64,000 bases of DNA. Source: JAEINY01 sp942490535 (GTDB lineage: Bacteria > Bacteroidota > Bacteroidia > Bacteroidales > Marinilabiliaceae). Position 1 is the stretch's first letter; each line of letters starts with the position of its first letter. The stretch covers positions 372,001 through 436,000 of the forward strand of contig CALNXQ010000002.1 of assembly GCA_942490535.1 (NCBI GenBank). Reading direction: 5' to 3'. The notes under the pieces are model-generated. The model ran no database searches, was not told where the DNA came from, and saw only the letters and a list, made by a program, of their open reading frames with translations. Shown here piece by piece: positions 1 to 8,865 of the stretch. The position numbers and the translations under genes were made by a program.

Positions 1-2663
1 CAAGATACGTAATCCATACCAACTCTGTGACAGAACTCCACTGAAGAAGGCTCACCACCGTGCTCACCACAGATACCCACTTTCAACTCAGGACGTACAG
101 AACGGCCTTTTTGAGTTCCCATTTCCACTAACTGACCAACACCTGTTTGATCAAGCGCCTGGAATGGATCGTTTTTCAAGATCCCTTTGTTGATGTAGAT
201 AGGTAAGAATTTACCAGCATCATCACGAGAGTAACCAAAAGTCATCTGCGTCAAGTCATTTGTACCAAATGAGAAGAACTCAGCATACTCAGCAATTTCG
301 TTAGCTGTCAAGGCTGCACGTGGAATTTCAATCATAGTACCTACCATGTAGTCCACCTCAACACCTTTTTCAGCGAATACTTCTTTTGCTATGCGACGGA
401 TAATTTCTTCCTGCATTCTGAATTCCTGAACAGTACCGATCAATGGTACCATAATCTCAGGCTTAGGCTCTAATCCCTTTGCTTTCAGATTACAAGCCGC
501 CTCAATAATGGCGCGTGCCTGCATCTCAGTAATCTCAGGATAAGTGTTACCCAAACGACAGCCACGGTGACCCAACATTGGGTTGAATTCGTGCAATGAA
601 TCTACTTTCGCTTTTACTTCTTCCGCTGAGATACCCAATTCTTTAGCCATTTCAGCTTGTGCTTCCGGCTCATTAGGCGTAAACTCATGCAATGGTGGAT
701 CGAGTAGACGGATGGTCACACCAAATCCGTTCATGGCTTCCAAAATGCCTTCGAAGTCTTCACGTTGCATTGGCAACAACTTAGCCAAAGCCACACGACG
801 GCCAGCTTCATCATCCGCCAAAATCATTTCACGTACCGTTTTAATACGATCGCCTTCGAAGAACATGTGCTCAGTACGACACAAACCAATACCCTGAGCA
901 CCAAAATCACGCGCTACTTGTGCATCGTGTGGCGAATCAGCGTTGGTACGCACATACATCTTGGTATACTTATTGGCCAAATCCATTAGTTTACCAAAGT
1001 TACCAGATAGCTCAGGTGTGATGGTACCTACTTTTCCTTCATACACTTCACCAGTTGTACCGTTCAGTGACATCCAATCACCTTCCTGATAGGTTACCCC
1101 TTTGATGGTCATGGTACGCGCCTTGTAATCTACACTTACTTCACCAGCACCAGACACACAACACTTACCCATACCACGAGCTACTACAGCAGCGTGAGAA
1201 GTCATACCACCACGAGCTGTTAAGATGCCTTCAGCAGCGTGCATACCACGTAAATCTTCAGGAGAAGTTTCAATACGCACCAAAATCACTTTCTCATCTT
1301 TAGCCGCCCACTCTTCAGCTTCATCCGCAAAGAAAACGATACGACCGGTTGCAGCACCAGGAGATGCCGGCAAACCTTTTGTTAATGTTTTAGCAGATGC
1401 AATGGCCGAAGCTTCGAACACGGGGTGCAACAACTCATCCAGTTTATTGGCATCCTGACGCAAAATAGCTGTTTTCTCGTCAATCATACCTTCTTCCAAC
1501 ATTTCTGCTGCGATGTTTACCATGGCAGCACCAGTACGCTTACCACTACGTGTTTGCAACATCCACAATTTACCATCCTGAATGGTAAACTCAAGATCCT
1601 GCATATCGGAATAATGCCTCTCCAGCTTATTCTGAGTCTCATTCAACTCTTTGTAAGCAACAGGCATTGTTTCTTCCAATGAAGGAAATTTAGACGCCCG
1701 TACTTCTTCCGAAATACCTTGCTGAGCAGCCCATCTTTTAGAACCTTCCAAGGTAATTTCCTGAGGTGTACGTACACCTGCTACCACATCTTCACCCTGA
1801 GCATCGATCAGATACTCACCGTTGAAAATATTCTCACCTGTGGCTGAATCACGGGTAAAAGCTACACCAGTAGCAGAATTGCTACCCATGTTACCATACA
1901 CCATGGCCTGAACATTCACAGCCGTACCCCACTCTTCCGGAATTTGCTCCAGTTGACGGTACAAAATAGCACGCTCTGTATTCCATGAATCAAATACAGC
2001 GCATACAGCACCCCACAACTGATCCCATGGGTTAGTAGGAAATTCCTTACCTGTTTTAACTTTCACAACAGTTTTGAAAAGAGAAACTATGTTTTTCAAA
2101 TCTTCTGCCGTGAATTCTGTATCTGAAGAATACCCTTTAGCTTCTTTCACTAAATCCATTTCCACTTCGAACGGATCGTGCTCACCTTTCTCAGCTTCCA
2201 CACCCATCACCACGTCACCATACATCTGGATGAAGCGACGGTATGAATCCCAAGCAAAACGCTCGTTACCTGACTTTTCAGCCAATATCTTAACCGCATC
2301 ATCGTTCATACCCAGGTTCAATACAGTATTCATCATACCAGGCATCGAAACTCTGGCACCTGAACGTACTGAAAGCAACAAAGGAAAAGCCTCACCAGTA
2401 GAACCAAATTTAGCGTTCATTACTTTTTCAGTAGCAGCAACACCAGCCTCTACTTCAGCTTTCATCAATTCAACTACAGCCTCACGACCTTTTTGGTTGT
2501 ACTCAGTACACACCTCAGTAGTAATCGTAAATCCAGCTGGCACAGGTACACCGATCAGGTTCATTTCTGCCAGGTTGGCACCTTTCCCACCCAGTAGGTT
2601 TTTCATGTCGACTCTACCTTCAGCCTGTCCGTTTCCAAAGGTATAAACGCGTTTATTGCTCAT
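1..2663 (-). CDS. ppdK: Pyruvate, phosphate dikinase (3' end outside window)
   Basis: The minus strand reads without a stop from an ATG at 2663 to the left edge, about 887 residues. The enzyme interconverts pyruvate + ATP + Pi and PEP + AMP + PPi in the cytosol. The N-terminal ATP-grasp region begins MSNKRVYTFGNG and continues with the family stretch LLGGKGANLAEM. The central phosphohistidine motif GGMTSHAAVVARG carries the catalytic His. The C-terminal PEP/pyruvate barrel includes GLCRTEHMFF, FGTNDLTQMTFGYSRDD and GICGEHGG with the catalytic Cys. PPDKs are about 900 residues long, so only a short C-terminal piece is missing. The start is set by the conserved N-terminus. PFOR (nifJ) is encoded nearby on the same strand, which fits anaerobic pyruvate metabolism. 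Family identity is certain; the direction of flux cannot be read from sequence. Confidence 0.97.
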   Translation of the reverse strand, partial: MSNKRVYTFGNGQAEGRVDMKNLLGGKGANLAEMNLIGVPVPAGFTITTEVCTEYNQKGREAVVELMKAEVEAGVAATEKVMNAKFGSTGEAFPLLLSVRSGARVSMPGMMNTVLNLGMNDDAVKILAEKSGNERFAWDSYRRFIQMYGDVVMGVEAEKGEHDPFEVEMDLVKEAKGYSSDTEFTAEDLKNIVSLFKTVVKVKTGKEFPTNPWDQLWGAVCAVFDSWNTERAILYRQLEQIPEEWGTAVNVQAMVYGNMGSNSATGVAFTRDSATGENIFNGEYLIDAQGEDVVAGVRTPQEITLEGSKRWAAQQGISEEVRASKFPSLEETMPVAYKELNETQNKLERHYSDMQDLEFTIQDGKLWMLQTRSGKRTGAAMVNIAAEMLEEGMIDEKTAILRQDANKLDELLHPVFEASAIASAKTLTKGLPASPGAATGRIVFFADEAEEWAAKDEKVILVRIETSPEDLRGMHAAEGILTARGGMTSHAAVVARGMGKCCVSGAGEVSVDYKARTMTIKGVTYQEGDWMSLNGTTGEVYEGKVGTITPELSGNFGKLMDLANKYTKMYVRTNADSPHDAQVARDFGAQGIGLCRTEHMFFEGDRIKTVREMILADDEAGRRVALAKLLPMQREDFEGILEAMNGFGVTIRLLDPPLHEFTPNEPEAQAEMAKELGISAEEVKAKVDSLHEFNPMLGHRGCRLGNTYPEITEMQARAIIEAACNLKAKGLEPKPEIMVPLIGTVQEFRMQEEIIRRIAKEVFAEKGVEVDYMVGTMIEIPRAALTANEIAEYAEFFSFGTNDLTQMTFGYSRDDAGKFLPIYINKGILKNDPFQALDQTGVGQLVEMGTQKGRSVRPELKVGICGEHGGEPSSVEFCHRVGMDYVS

Positions 2664-2860
2664 ACTTAAGTTTATTAAATATTTAATATTAAAACTATAA
2701 TTATCAGTAACTTAATACGTATCTTTTCACAAGAATTCGAAAAGCTTTACAAAGAAACAAAATTTTTCGCAAAGGCTCCACTTATAAGTTCCATAAGAAC
2801 ATCTGAATAAAGATAAAAATGCAAATGCATCCTACAAAAACAAAAGATAAAAAAGGTTTC

Positions 2861-2888
2861 AAAAAAAAGCCGATCAAGAGATCGGCTT
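2861..2888 (-). terminator. Intrinsic terminator of the DHOD-like gene
   Basis: A perfect 9-bp stem (AAGCCGATC / GATCGGCTT, loop AAGA) is followed on the minus strand by a run of eight T. It lies 25 bp past the stop of the dihydroorotate-dehydrogenase-like gene. Confidence 0.85.
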
Positions 2889-2912
2889 AAGCTATTATCA
2901 AAAAAACGAGTC

Positions 2913-3923
2913 CTAGTTCACAGGATATTTTTTCAGGAACTCTTTTGACTTCATTAAGAAATCAACATACTGTGCCCGTCTGTAGGCATGCGGATCTGCA
3001 ATGTTCTTTTTAGAGAGCTTTCCTTTAAAATCATCTAACTTATCATACCCTTTTGTTTTCATCCAATTTTCCAACTCTTCCAACATGCGTGTAATCTGAA
3101 TCACCCCGTTTTTATAGATGGTACTCACAACCTGCACGGCATCCGCACCGGCCAGCAACATGGTAATGACATCCTCCCCATCCATAATACCGGTATTGCT
3201 ACAGATTGCCCCGTTCACATTTCCGGCCAACAATCCTGCAAACCGCAGTGATAAGCGATTATCCCCTTTATGGCTTAAATTATATGGAATCTTCATATCC
3301 TCCGTTTCCACATCAATATCAGGTTGAAACAACTTATTGAACAACACAAATGCATCGGCTCCGTTTTTATCCATGCGGTACACCACGTTCATCATGTTTG
3401 TATAAAAAGGACTCAGCTTCACGCTCACCGGTATTTTCACCTCTGCTTTGATACGCTTCAATATCTCCAGTCGTTCATCTTCAATGATGGCCGGCGTTTT
3501 CTCCACATCCGAAATGGTCGAATAAAAATTTAATTCCAAGCCATCCACCCCGGTTTTTTCCAGATACTTGGCATATTCGACCCAACTGACATCATAGAGG
3601 CAATTTAAACTGGCAAATACCGGTATCGAAACCGATTCCTTCAGTTGCTTGAGGGCCATTAGGTGGGCCTTGGGACCAGAATGTTCGATGCTGGGAAACA
3701 AGGAAATCATCTCAGCATTACGCTCATCGTATTCATGCAGATCATCTTCCAGCTCCGCAGCTTCCAGATGAAGCTGCTCCTCGAAAAGTGATTTATAGAC
3801 AATCGCTCCGGCACCGGCTTCTTCCAGTTTTTTAGCCATCTTCAGATTAGTCACCAGGTTACTGGCACCGATGATAATGGGATTCCTGAGCTCAATCCCC
3901 ATGTAAGTTGTTCTTAAATCCAT
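2913..3923 (-). CDS. Dihydroorotate dehydrogenase-like FMN protein
   Basis: This 336-residue single-domain protein has a DHOD-type TIM barrel. The N-terminus (GIELRNPIIIGASN) matches the class 1 pattern. The barrel strands are recognisable: IPVFASLNC, GVDGLELNFY, IPVSVKLSPF, GADAFVLFN, and near the C-terminus the phosphate-binding AGADAVQVVSTIYKNG. The usual catalytic segment of class 1 DHODs is not clearly conserved, so the reaction may not be dihydroorotate oxidation. Bacteroidota often carry such a 'DHOD-like' gene beside nifJ, as here. It has its own terminator downstream. The barrel and FMN binding are likely; the substrate is unknown. Confidence 0.85.
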   Translation of the reverse strand: MDLRTTYMGIELRNPIIIGASNLVTNLKMAKKLEEAGAGAIVYKSLFEEQLHLEAAELEDDLHEYDERNAEMISLFPSIEHSGPKAHLMALKQLKESVSIPVFASLNCLYDVSWVEYAKYLEKTGVDGLELNFYSTISDVEKTPAIIEDERLEILKRIKAEVKIPVSVKLSPFYTNMMNVVYRMDKNGADAFVLFNKLFQPDIDVETEDMKIPYNLSHKGDNRLSLRFAGLLAGNVNGAICSNTGIMDGEDVITMLLAGADAVQVVSTIYKNGVIQITRMLEELENWMKTKGYDKLDDFKGKLSKKNIADPHAYRRAQYVDFLMKSKEFLKKYPVN

Positions 3924-4118
3924 AATTTATGGTGATTAAAAGGTTATTTCTTTGACTTTTTAACAATTACAAATAACGAAATGTTGTCAGTGTCATTCGC
4001 TTACCTTTTCAAGTTCAGAAAAATATCAGAGTTAGTCAATGCCTAAAGCACGGAACACTGAATTTACCGCCAGGTTTCTCACGCACAGCTCAGCACACCA
4101 ATGAATCAACCTTCAGTA

Positions 4119-4316
4119 CAGTATCCTGTCAAGCTCTTTGACCATACAGGGACAAGCCAACGGGTCGAACGATCCAGCGGTACAGACCAGACGATCGAAC
4201 ACATCGGATCGAACGATCTCTCCGACTGGATCGGACGATCCGATATGCTGACACGGTAAGGACAGATAACCTGATACGGTAAGCCCATGCACCTGACACC
4301 AGTAAAGGGCAAGAAA
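4119..4316. repeat. Degenerate 22-bp tandem repeat tract
   Basis: Related units start every 22 bp. GGTCGAACGATC is at 4163, GACCAGACGATC at 4185, GATCGAACGATC at 4207 and GATCGGACGATC at 4229. They are followed by ACACGGTAAGG at 4251, GATACGGTAAGC at 4273 and GACACCAGTAAA at 4295. The period is exact although the units have diverged. The tract fills most of the 517-bp gap between the barrel-protein gene and the DHOD-like gene. Open frames over it (about 80-100 codons) are simply stop-free repeat and I do not call them genes. Confidence 0.75.
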
Positions 4317-4337
4317 CAAGAGAAAGACACATAAAAA

Positions 4338-4365
4338 AAAAGCCGCTCCCAACAGAACGACTTTT
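4338..4365 (-). terminator. Probable terminator of the beta-barrel gene
   Basis: Stem-loop AAAAGCCGCTCC...GAACGACTTTT with two mismatched pairs, followed on the minus strand by a long T run. It lies about 75 bp past the stop of the barrel gene. It looks like a decayed copy of the nifJ terminator at 5174-5201, which shares AAAAGCCGCTCCCAA. Confidence 0.6.
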
Positions 4366-4440
4366 CAATGCTATTAACAACCCTTACAACTCCTAAAAAG
4401 ATGGTCTTTAACAAAACTCTTTATCAATCGTCCGGAAATT

Positions 4441-5070
4441 CTACTCAAACTTCCCATTAAAGTTAACATTAACACCAAACCCTACCAACCAAAAAGATTG
4501 ACTATTGGTTAAATCATACCCCAAACCTGTACTCAAAAAAGGCGTCAATGTACTTCTGTTAAACAAAGCCTGAGTGACCGCAATATTAGCAATAGGTACC
4601 AAATTAGATCCAGACGCCTCATTATCGAATGAGCCACCATCGGTGTTTTTGAATATGTAATTAATTGCCAACCCGCCATTGATGGAAGTAGGAAACTGGC
4701 GTTGTGCATTAATCAAGTAAGCCAATCCGGTATTTACTCCTACAATGTTGGCACTTCCTACACTCAGATATGAAACCATCACACTACTACGGGCATAAGC
4801 AGGTTTTGAAGTAGTGGGTTTAGATATAAAGCCAGCCATTACCTGAGGTTTGGTTTCATCACCTATCTCTGCACTGGCAATGGCAGCAGTAAAGCCCCCT
4901 TTAAAGCTCATACTCGCCCCATACGATCCGCTTGTACCTCCATCTTGCAGGTGAGCTGAACTGTACATCAAAGACATTCCACCTTTATCTCTATAAAATT
5001 CTTGTTGACCCATACAGGGAATAACACTCATCAAGACCAATAGTACAATAATATACTTTCTCATGCTCAT
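4441..5070 (-). CDS. Small outer-membrane beta-barrel-like protein
   Basis: A 209-residue protein with a classical signal peptide (MRKYIIVLLVLMSVIPCMG, cleavage near GQQ). The rest is Gly/Ser/Asn-rich with alternating hydrophobic strands: SVMVSYLSVGS, GGLAINYIF, PFLSTGLGYDL. It ends with the aromatic-rich segment SFWLVGFGVNVNFNGKF, typical of a closing barrel strand. It resembles the small 8-10-stranded outer-membrane proteins of Bacteroidota. No enzymatic motif is seen. ATGs at 5070 and 5064 are both possible starts; both keep the signal peptide. The gene stands alone, with a terminator at 4338-4365. Confidence 0.7.
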   Translation of the reverse strand: MSMRKYIIVLLVLMSVIPCMGQQEFYRDKGGMSLMYSSAHLQDGGTSGSYGASMSFKGGFTAAIASAEIGDETKPQVMAGFISKPTTSKPAYARSSVMVSYLSVGSANIVGVNTGLAYLINAQRQFPTSINGGLAINYIFKNTDGGSFDNEASGSNLVPIANIAVTQALFNRSTLTPFLSTGLGYDLTNSQSFWLVGFGVNVNFNGKFE

Positions 5071-5173
5071 TCAGTTCTCATTAAAGCGCGTAAAATTACA
5101 TAATATTTCCATTTTATATTAAAATCAATGCCATTATTTATTTCTCCGCCTTTATTCTCAGAATGTCACAAAA

Positions 5174-5201
5174 AAAAGCCGCTCCCAAGGGAACGGCTTT
5201 T
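5174..5201 (-). terminator. Intrinsic terminator of nifJ
   Basis: AAAAGCCG(C)TCCC / GGGA(A)CGGCTTTT with loop AA, followed by T on the minus strand. It lies 23 bp past the nifJ stop. Confidence 0.9.
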
Positions 5202-5223
5202 AAATGTAATAGAGATATTTAGC

Positions 5224-8200
5224 TTATTCAGCACCTTCGTAGTCCATTTCAGACAAACGTTTGTAGGTGTTGTAACGCCATTTGGCATTTTTCTCAGCTT
5301 GTTCGAACAATACTTTAGCATCTTCAGGGAATGATTTTGCCAAAGCCGTATAACGTACCTCATTATTCAGGAAGCCTTGGAACTGATCCCATTTAGGTTC
5401 TTTCGAATCCAGTACAAATGGGTTCTTTCCTTCTTCTTCCATCATAGGGTTGTAACGATACAAGTGCCAGTATCCACTTTCCACAGCTCTCTTACCTTCT
5501 TCCTGAGTTTTACCCATACCGGTTTTCAAACCGTGTGCAATACATGGTGAGTAAGCGATGATCAAAGATGGTCCCGGATACGCTTCAGCCTCTTTCAATG
5601 CTTTGAAGTACTGCGCCTGGTTAGAACCGATTGCTACCTGGGCTACATATACATAACCATAAGTAGTGGCCATCAGACCAAGGTCTTTCTTACGAATACG
5701 TTTACCGGAAGCTGCAAATTTAGCAACCGCACCAACCGGCGTTGATTTAGATGACTGACCACCAGTGTTAGAGTACACCTCTGTATCCATTACCAGGATA
5801 TTCACGTCCTGACCAGAAGCGATCACGTGATCCAAACCACCGTAACCGATGTCATAGGCCCATCCGTCACCACCAAAGATCCAGATCGACTTCTTAGATA
5901 AGTAGTCTTTCAACGCCAGGATTTCTTTGGCCACAGCATGTGTTTCGCTTCCAAGAGCAGTAACCACAGCTTTAGATGCGGCCACATTCTCGTTACCATT
6001 ATCCTTGGTCTCTAACCACTTTTCAAAAGCCGCTTTAGTATCAGCGTTGACTTCATTGATCGACTCATTGATCTTGCGCTCAATACGGGCACGTAGCTTC
6101 GCAACACCCGTTGCCATACCTAAACCGTACTCGGCGTTATCTTCGAATAAAGAGTTTGCCCATGCTGGCCCTTTACCTTCTTTATTGGCACAATAAGGCG
6201 TAGCAGGCGCTGAACCACCGTAGATAGAAGAACAACCCGTTGCATTGGCTACCATCATGCGGTCACCATACAATTGAGTGATCAATTTGATGTAAGGTGT
6301 TTCACCACAACCCGCACAAGCTCCGGAGAACTCAAACAATGGTTGTGCAAACTGAGACGCTTTTACGTTCATATCTTTAGGCATGATCGTATCTTTGATA
6401 GATACTTCTTCAACCATGTAATCCCAACGTGCAGCTTCCGCCATTTGCGACTCAAGCGACTTCATCACTAATGCTTTGTTCTTAGAAGGACACACATCAG
6501 CACAGTTACCACAACCCGTACAATCCAAAGCACTTACCTGGATACGATATTGAAGTCCATCAAATCCTTTACCATTAGCTTTCTTGGCTTCGGTTCCCTC
6601 CGGAGCATTTGCCAATTCTTCTTCATCTAATAAATAAGGACGAATTGCTGCATGCGGACACACCAACGAACACTGGTTACACTGAATACAGTTATCCATT
6701 TGCCATTCTGGCACATCAACAGCAATACCCCGCTTTTCAAAAGCAGTTGTACCGGCAGGAAGAGTACCATCTTCGCGTCCTTTAAAGATACTCACAGGCA
6801 GATCATCACCCTTCTGAGCATTTACCGGGAATACAAAGTCTTTAATAAACTGAGGTGCTTTTTCATTGGTTGGAAATACCACTTCTGCAGCCTCGTTAGC
6901 CCAGGATGCAGGAATGGCGATCTCAACTACTTTTCCACCATTATCAACGGCTTCAAAGTTCATATTAACGATGTTCTCACCTTTCATACCAAAGGTCTTC
7001 ACAATCGCTTTTTTCATTTGCTCTACCGCCTGCTCATAAGGAATAACGTTGGCAATTTTGAAGAAAGCAGACTGCATGATGGTGTTGGTGCGATTACCTA
7101 GACCAATCTCTTTGGCAATGTGTGTAGCATCAATAGTGTAGAACTTAATTTTATGATCAGCCATATAACGCTTCACATAAGCTGGAATATGACTTTCCAA
7201 TTCAGCTTCAGACCAGGAACAGTTCAATAAGAAAGTACCGCCGTCTTTCAGCCCTTTCAGCATGTCATACATGGTCAGGTAAGCTGGTACGTGACATGCT
7301 ACAAAGTCAGGCGTGTTTACCAAATAAGGTGAACGGATTGGTGTATCTCCAAAACGCAAGTGAGAAATGGTAATACCCCCTGATTTTTTCGAATCATAGG
7401 CAAAATAAGCCTGGGCATATTTATCCGTGTTATCACCGATAATTTTGATGGAGTTCTTATTGGCACCTACCGTACCATCCGAACCTAAACCATAAAACTT
7501 ACCTTCAAATGTACCTTCATCACCCAAAGAAAACTCAGGCAACAATGGCAATGATGAGAAGGTCACATCATCCACAATACCGACTGTGAATTGATTTTTT
7601 GGCTCGTCTAATTTCAGGTTTTCGAACACACTCAACATCATAGCTGGTGTAGTATCTTTCGAAGACAATCCATAACGACCACCGACAACCATAGGGGCAT
7701 TTTCCTTACCATAGAACAAGTCACGGATATCCAAGTACAATGGATCACCGTTTGCTCCTGGCTCTTTGGTGCGATCTAAAACAGAAATACGCTTACAGGT
7801 CGCCGGGAAGGCTTCCATGAAATATTTAGCTGAGAAAGGACGATACAAGTGAACGGCAATCAAACCAACTTTCTCGCCTTTTTTCACTAAGTCATCAATG
7901 ACTTCTTTGATGGTATCAGTAATGGATCCCATGGCCACCACGATGTTTTCAGCATCTTTAGCACCGTAATAATCAAACGGACGATACTTACGACCGGTGA
8001 TTTTACTTACTTCATCCATGTAACCGGCAACAATATCAGGCAAGCTATTGTAGAATGGATTGGCAGCTTCACGTGCCTGGAAATAGATATCCGGGTTTTG
8101 AGCTGTACCACGTGTTACCGGGTGCTCTGGGCTCAATGCGTTATCACGGAAAGCTTGTAAAGCTTTCTGATCCACCAATCCAGCTAAAGCTTCCTGCTCC

Positions 8201-8763
8201 ATTACTTCCACTTTCTGAATCTCGTGAGAAGTACGGAATCCGTCAAAGAAATGTAAGAATGGTACGCGAGACTTAATGGAAGCCAAATGAGCTACACCAG
8301 CTAAGTCCATAACTTCCTGAACCGATCCGGTGGCCAACATGGCGAAGCCAGTCTGACGGGTAGACATCACATCACTGTGATCACCAAAGATAGATAATGC
8401 CTGAGCAGCCAAACTACGTGCACTCACGTGGAATACACAGGGCAACAACTCACCGGCAATTTTGTACATATTAGGGATCATCAACAACAACCCCTGAGAA
8501 GCCGTAAATGTAGAAGTTAACGCACCGGCTTGAAGTGAACCGTGTACGGCACCAGCAGCACCAGCTTCCGATTGCATCTCTTCTACTTTAACTGTTTCGC
8601 CAAAAATATTTTTTCTTCCGGCAGCCGCCCACTCGTCGACATTTTCAGCCATGTTGGAAGAAGGTGTGATAGGGTAAATGGCAGCTACTTCACTAAACAT
8701 ATAAGCGATATGAGCAGCAGCATGGTTACCATCACAGGTGATGAACTTTTTTTCTTTAGCCAT
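5224..8763 (-). CDS. nifJ: Pyruvate:ferredoxin (flavodoxin) oxidoreductase
   Basis: A 1179-residue, full-length homodimeric-type PFOR. It converts pyruvate + CoA to acetyl-CoA + CO2 and reduces ferredoxin in the cytosol of anaerobes. The N-terminal pyrimidine-binding half contains YPITPSSNMAE near residue 33. Two ferredoxin-type clusters follow: CIQCNQCSLVCP near residue 690 and CTGCGNCADVCP near residue 747. The third [4Fe-4S] region has CAGCGETPYIK near 811. The TPP-binding motif GDGWAYDIGYGGLDH is near residue 965, followed by DTEVYSNTGGQ. An AGGAGT ribosome-binding sequence at 8771-8776, well spaced from the ATG, supports the start and is unusual for this phylum, where such sites are rare. 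It has its own terminator. Confidence 0.98.
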   Translation of the reverse strand: MAKEKKFITCDGNHAAAHIAYMFSEVAAIYPITPSSNMAENVDEWAAAGRKNIFGETVKVEEMQSEAGAAGAVHGSLQAGALTSTFTASQGLLLMIPNMYKIAGELLPCVFHVSARSLAAQALSIFGDHSDVMSTRQTGFAMLATGSVQEVMDLAGVAHLASIKSRVPFLHFFDGFRTSHEIQKVEVMEQEALAGLVDQKALQAFRDNALSPEHPVTRGTAQNPDIYFQAREAANPFYNSLPDIVAGYMDEVSKITGRKYRPFDYYGAKDAENIVVAMGSITDTIKEVIDDLVKKGEKVGLIAVHLYRPFSAKYFMEAFPATCKRISVLDRTKEPGANGDPLYLDIRDLFYGKENAPMVVGGRYGLSSKDTTPAMMLSVFENLKLDEPKNQFTVGIVDDVTFSSLPLLPEFSLGDEGTFEGKFYGLGSDGTVGANKNSIKIIGDNTDKYAQAYFAYDSKKSGGITISHLRFGDTPIRSPYLVNTPDFVACHVPAYLTMYDMLKGLKDGGTFLLNCSWSEAELESHIPAYVKRYMADHKIKFYTIDATHIAKEIGLGNRTNTIMQSAFFKIANVIPYEQAVEQMKKAIVKTFGMKGENIVNMNFEAVDNGGKVVEIAIPASWANEAAEVVFPTNEKAPQFIKDFVFPVNAQKGDDLPVSIFKGREDGTLPAGTTAFEKRGIAVDVPEWQMDNCIQCNQCSLVCPHAAIRPYLLDEEELANAPEGTEAKKANGKGFDGLQYRIQVSALDCTGCGNCADVCPSKNKALVMKSLESQMAEAARWDYMVEEVSIKDTIMPKDMNVKASQFAQPLFEFSGACAGCGETPYIKLITQLYGDRMMVANATGCSSIYGGSAPATPYCANKEGKGPAWANSLFEDNAEYGLGMATGVAKLRARIERKINESINEVNADTKAAFEKWLETKDNGNENVAASKAVVTALGSETHAVAKEILALKDYLSKKSIWIFGGDGWAYDIGYGGLDHVIASGQDVNILVMDTEVYSNTGGQSSKSTPVGAVAKFAASGKRIRKKDLGLMATTYGYVYVAQVAIGSNQAQYFKALKEAEAYPGPSLIIAYSPCIAHGLKTGMGKTQEEGKRAVESGYWHLYRYNPMMEEEGKNPFVLDSKEPKWDQFQGFLNNEVRYTALAKSFPEDAKVLFEQAEKNAKWRYNTYKRLSEMDYEGAE

Positions 8764-8865
8764 TTTTTATACTCCTAATAATTAATTGGTTATTTAGTTT
8801 TCCTAATTCAGTTTTTTAAAGACTGTTCAAGTTACAATTTCCTATTCACTATCTCAACTCACACA

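Noticed and set aside
4119..4316. CRISPR array
   Set aside because: 22-bp period leaves no room for spacers, units are degenerate, and no cas genes are present.
4106..4414. Open frames of 80-100 codons on the minus strand
   Set aside because: They run through the 22-bp tandem repeat and the terminator; Cys/Arg/Trp/Ser composition is unlike the real genes, and no start signal is present.
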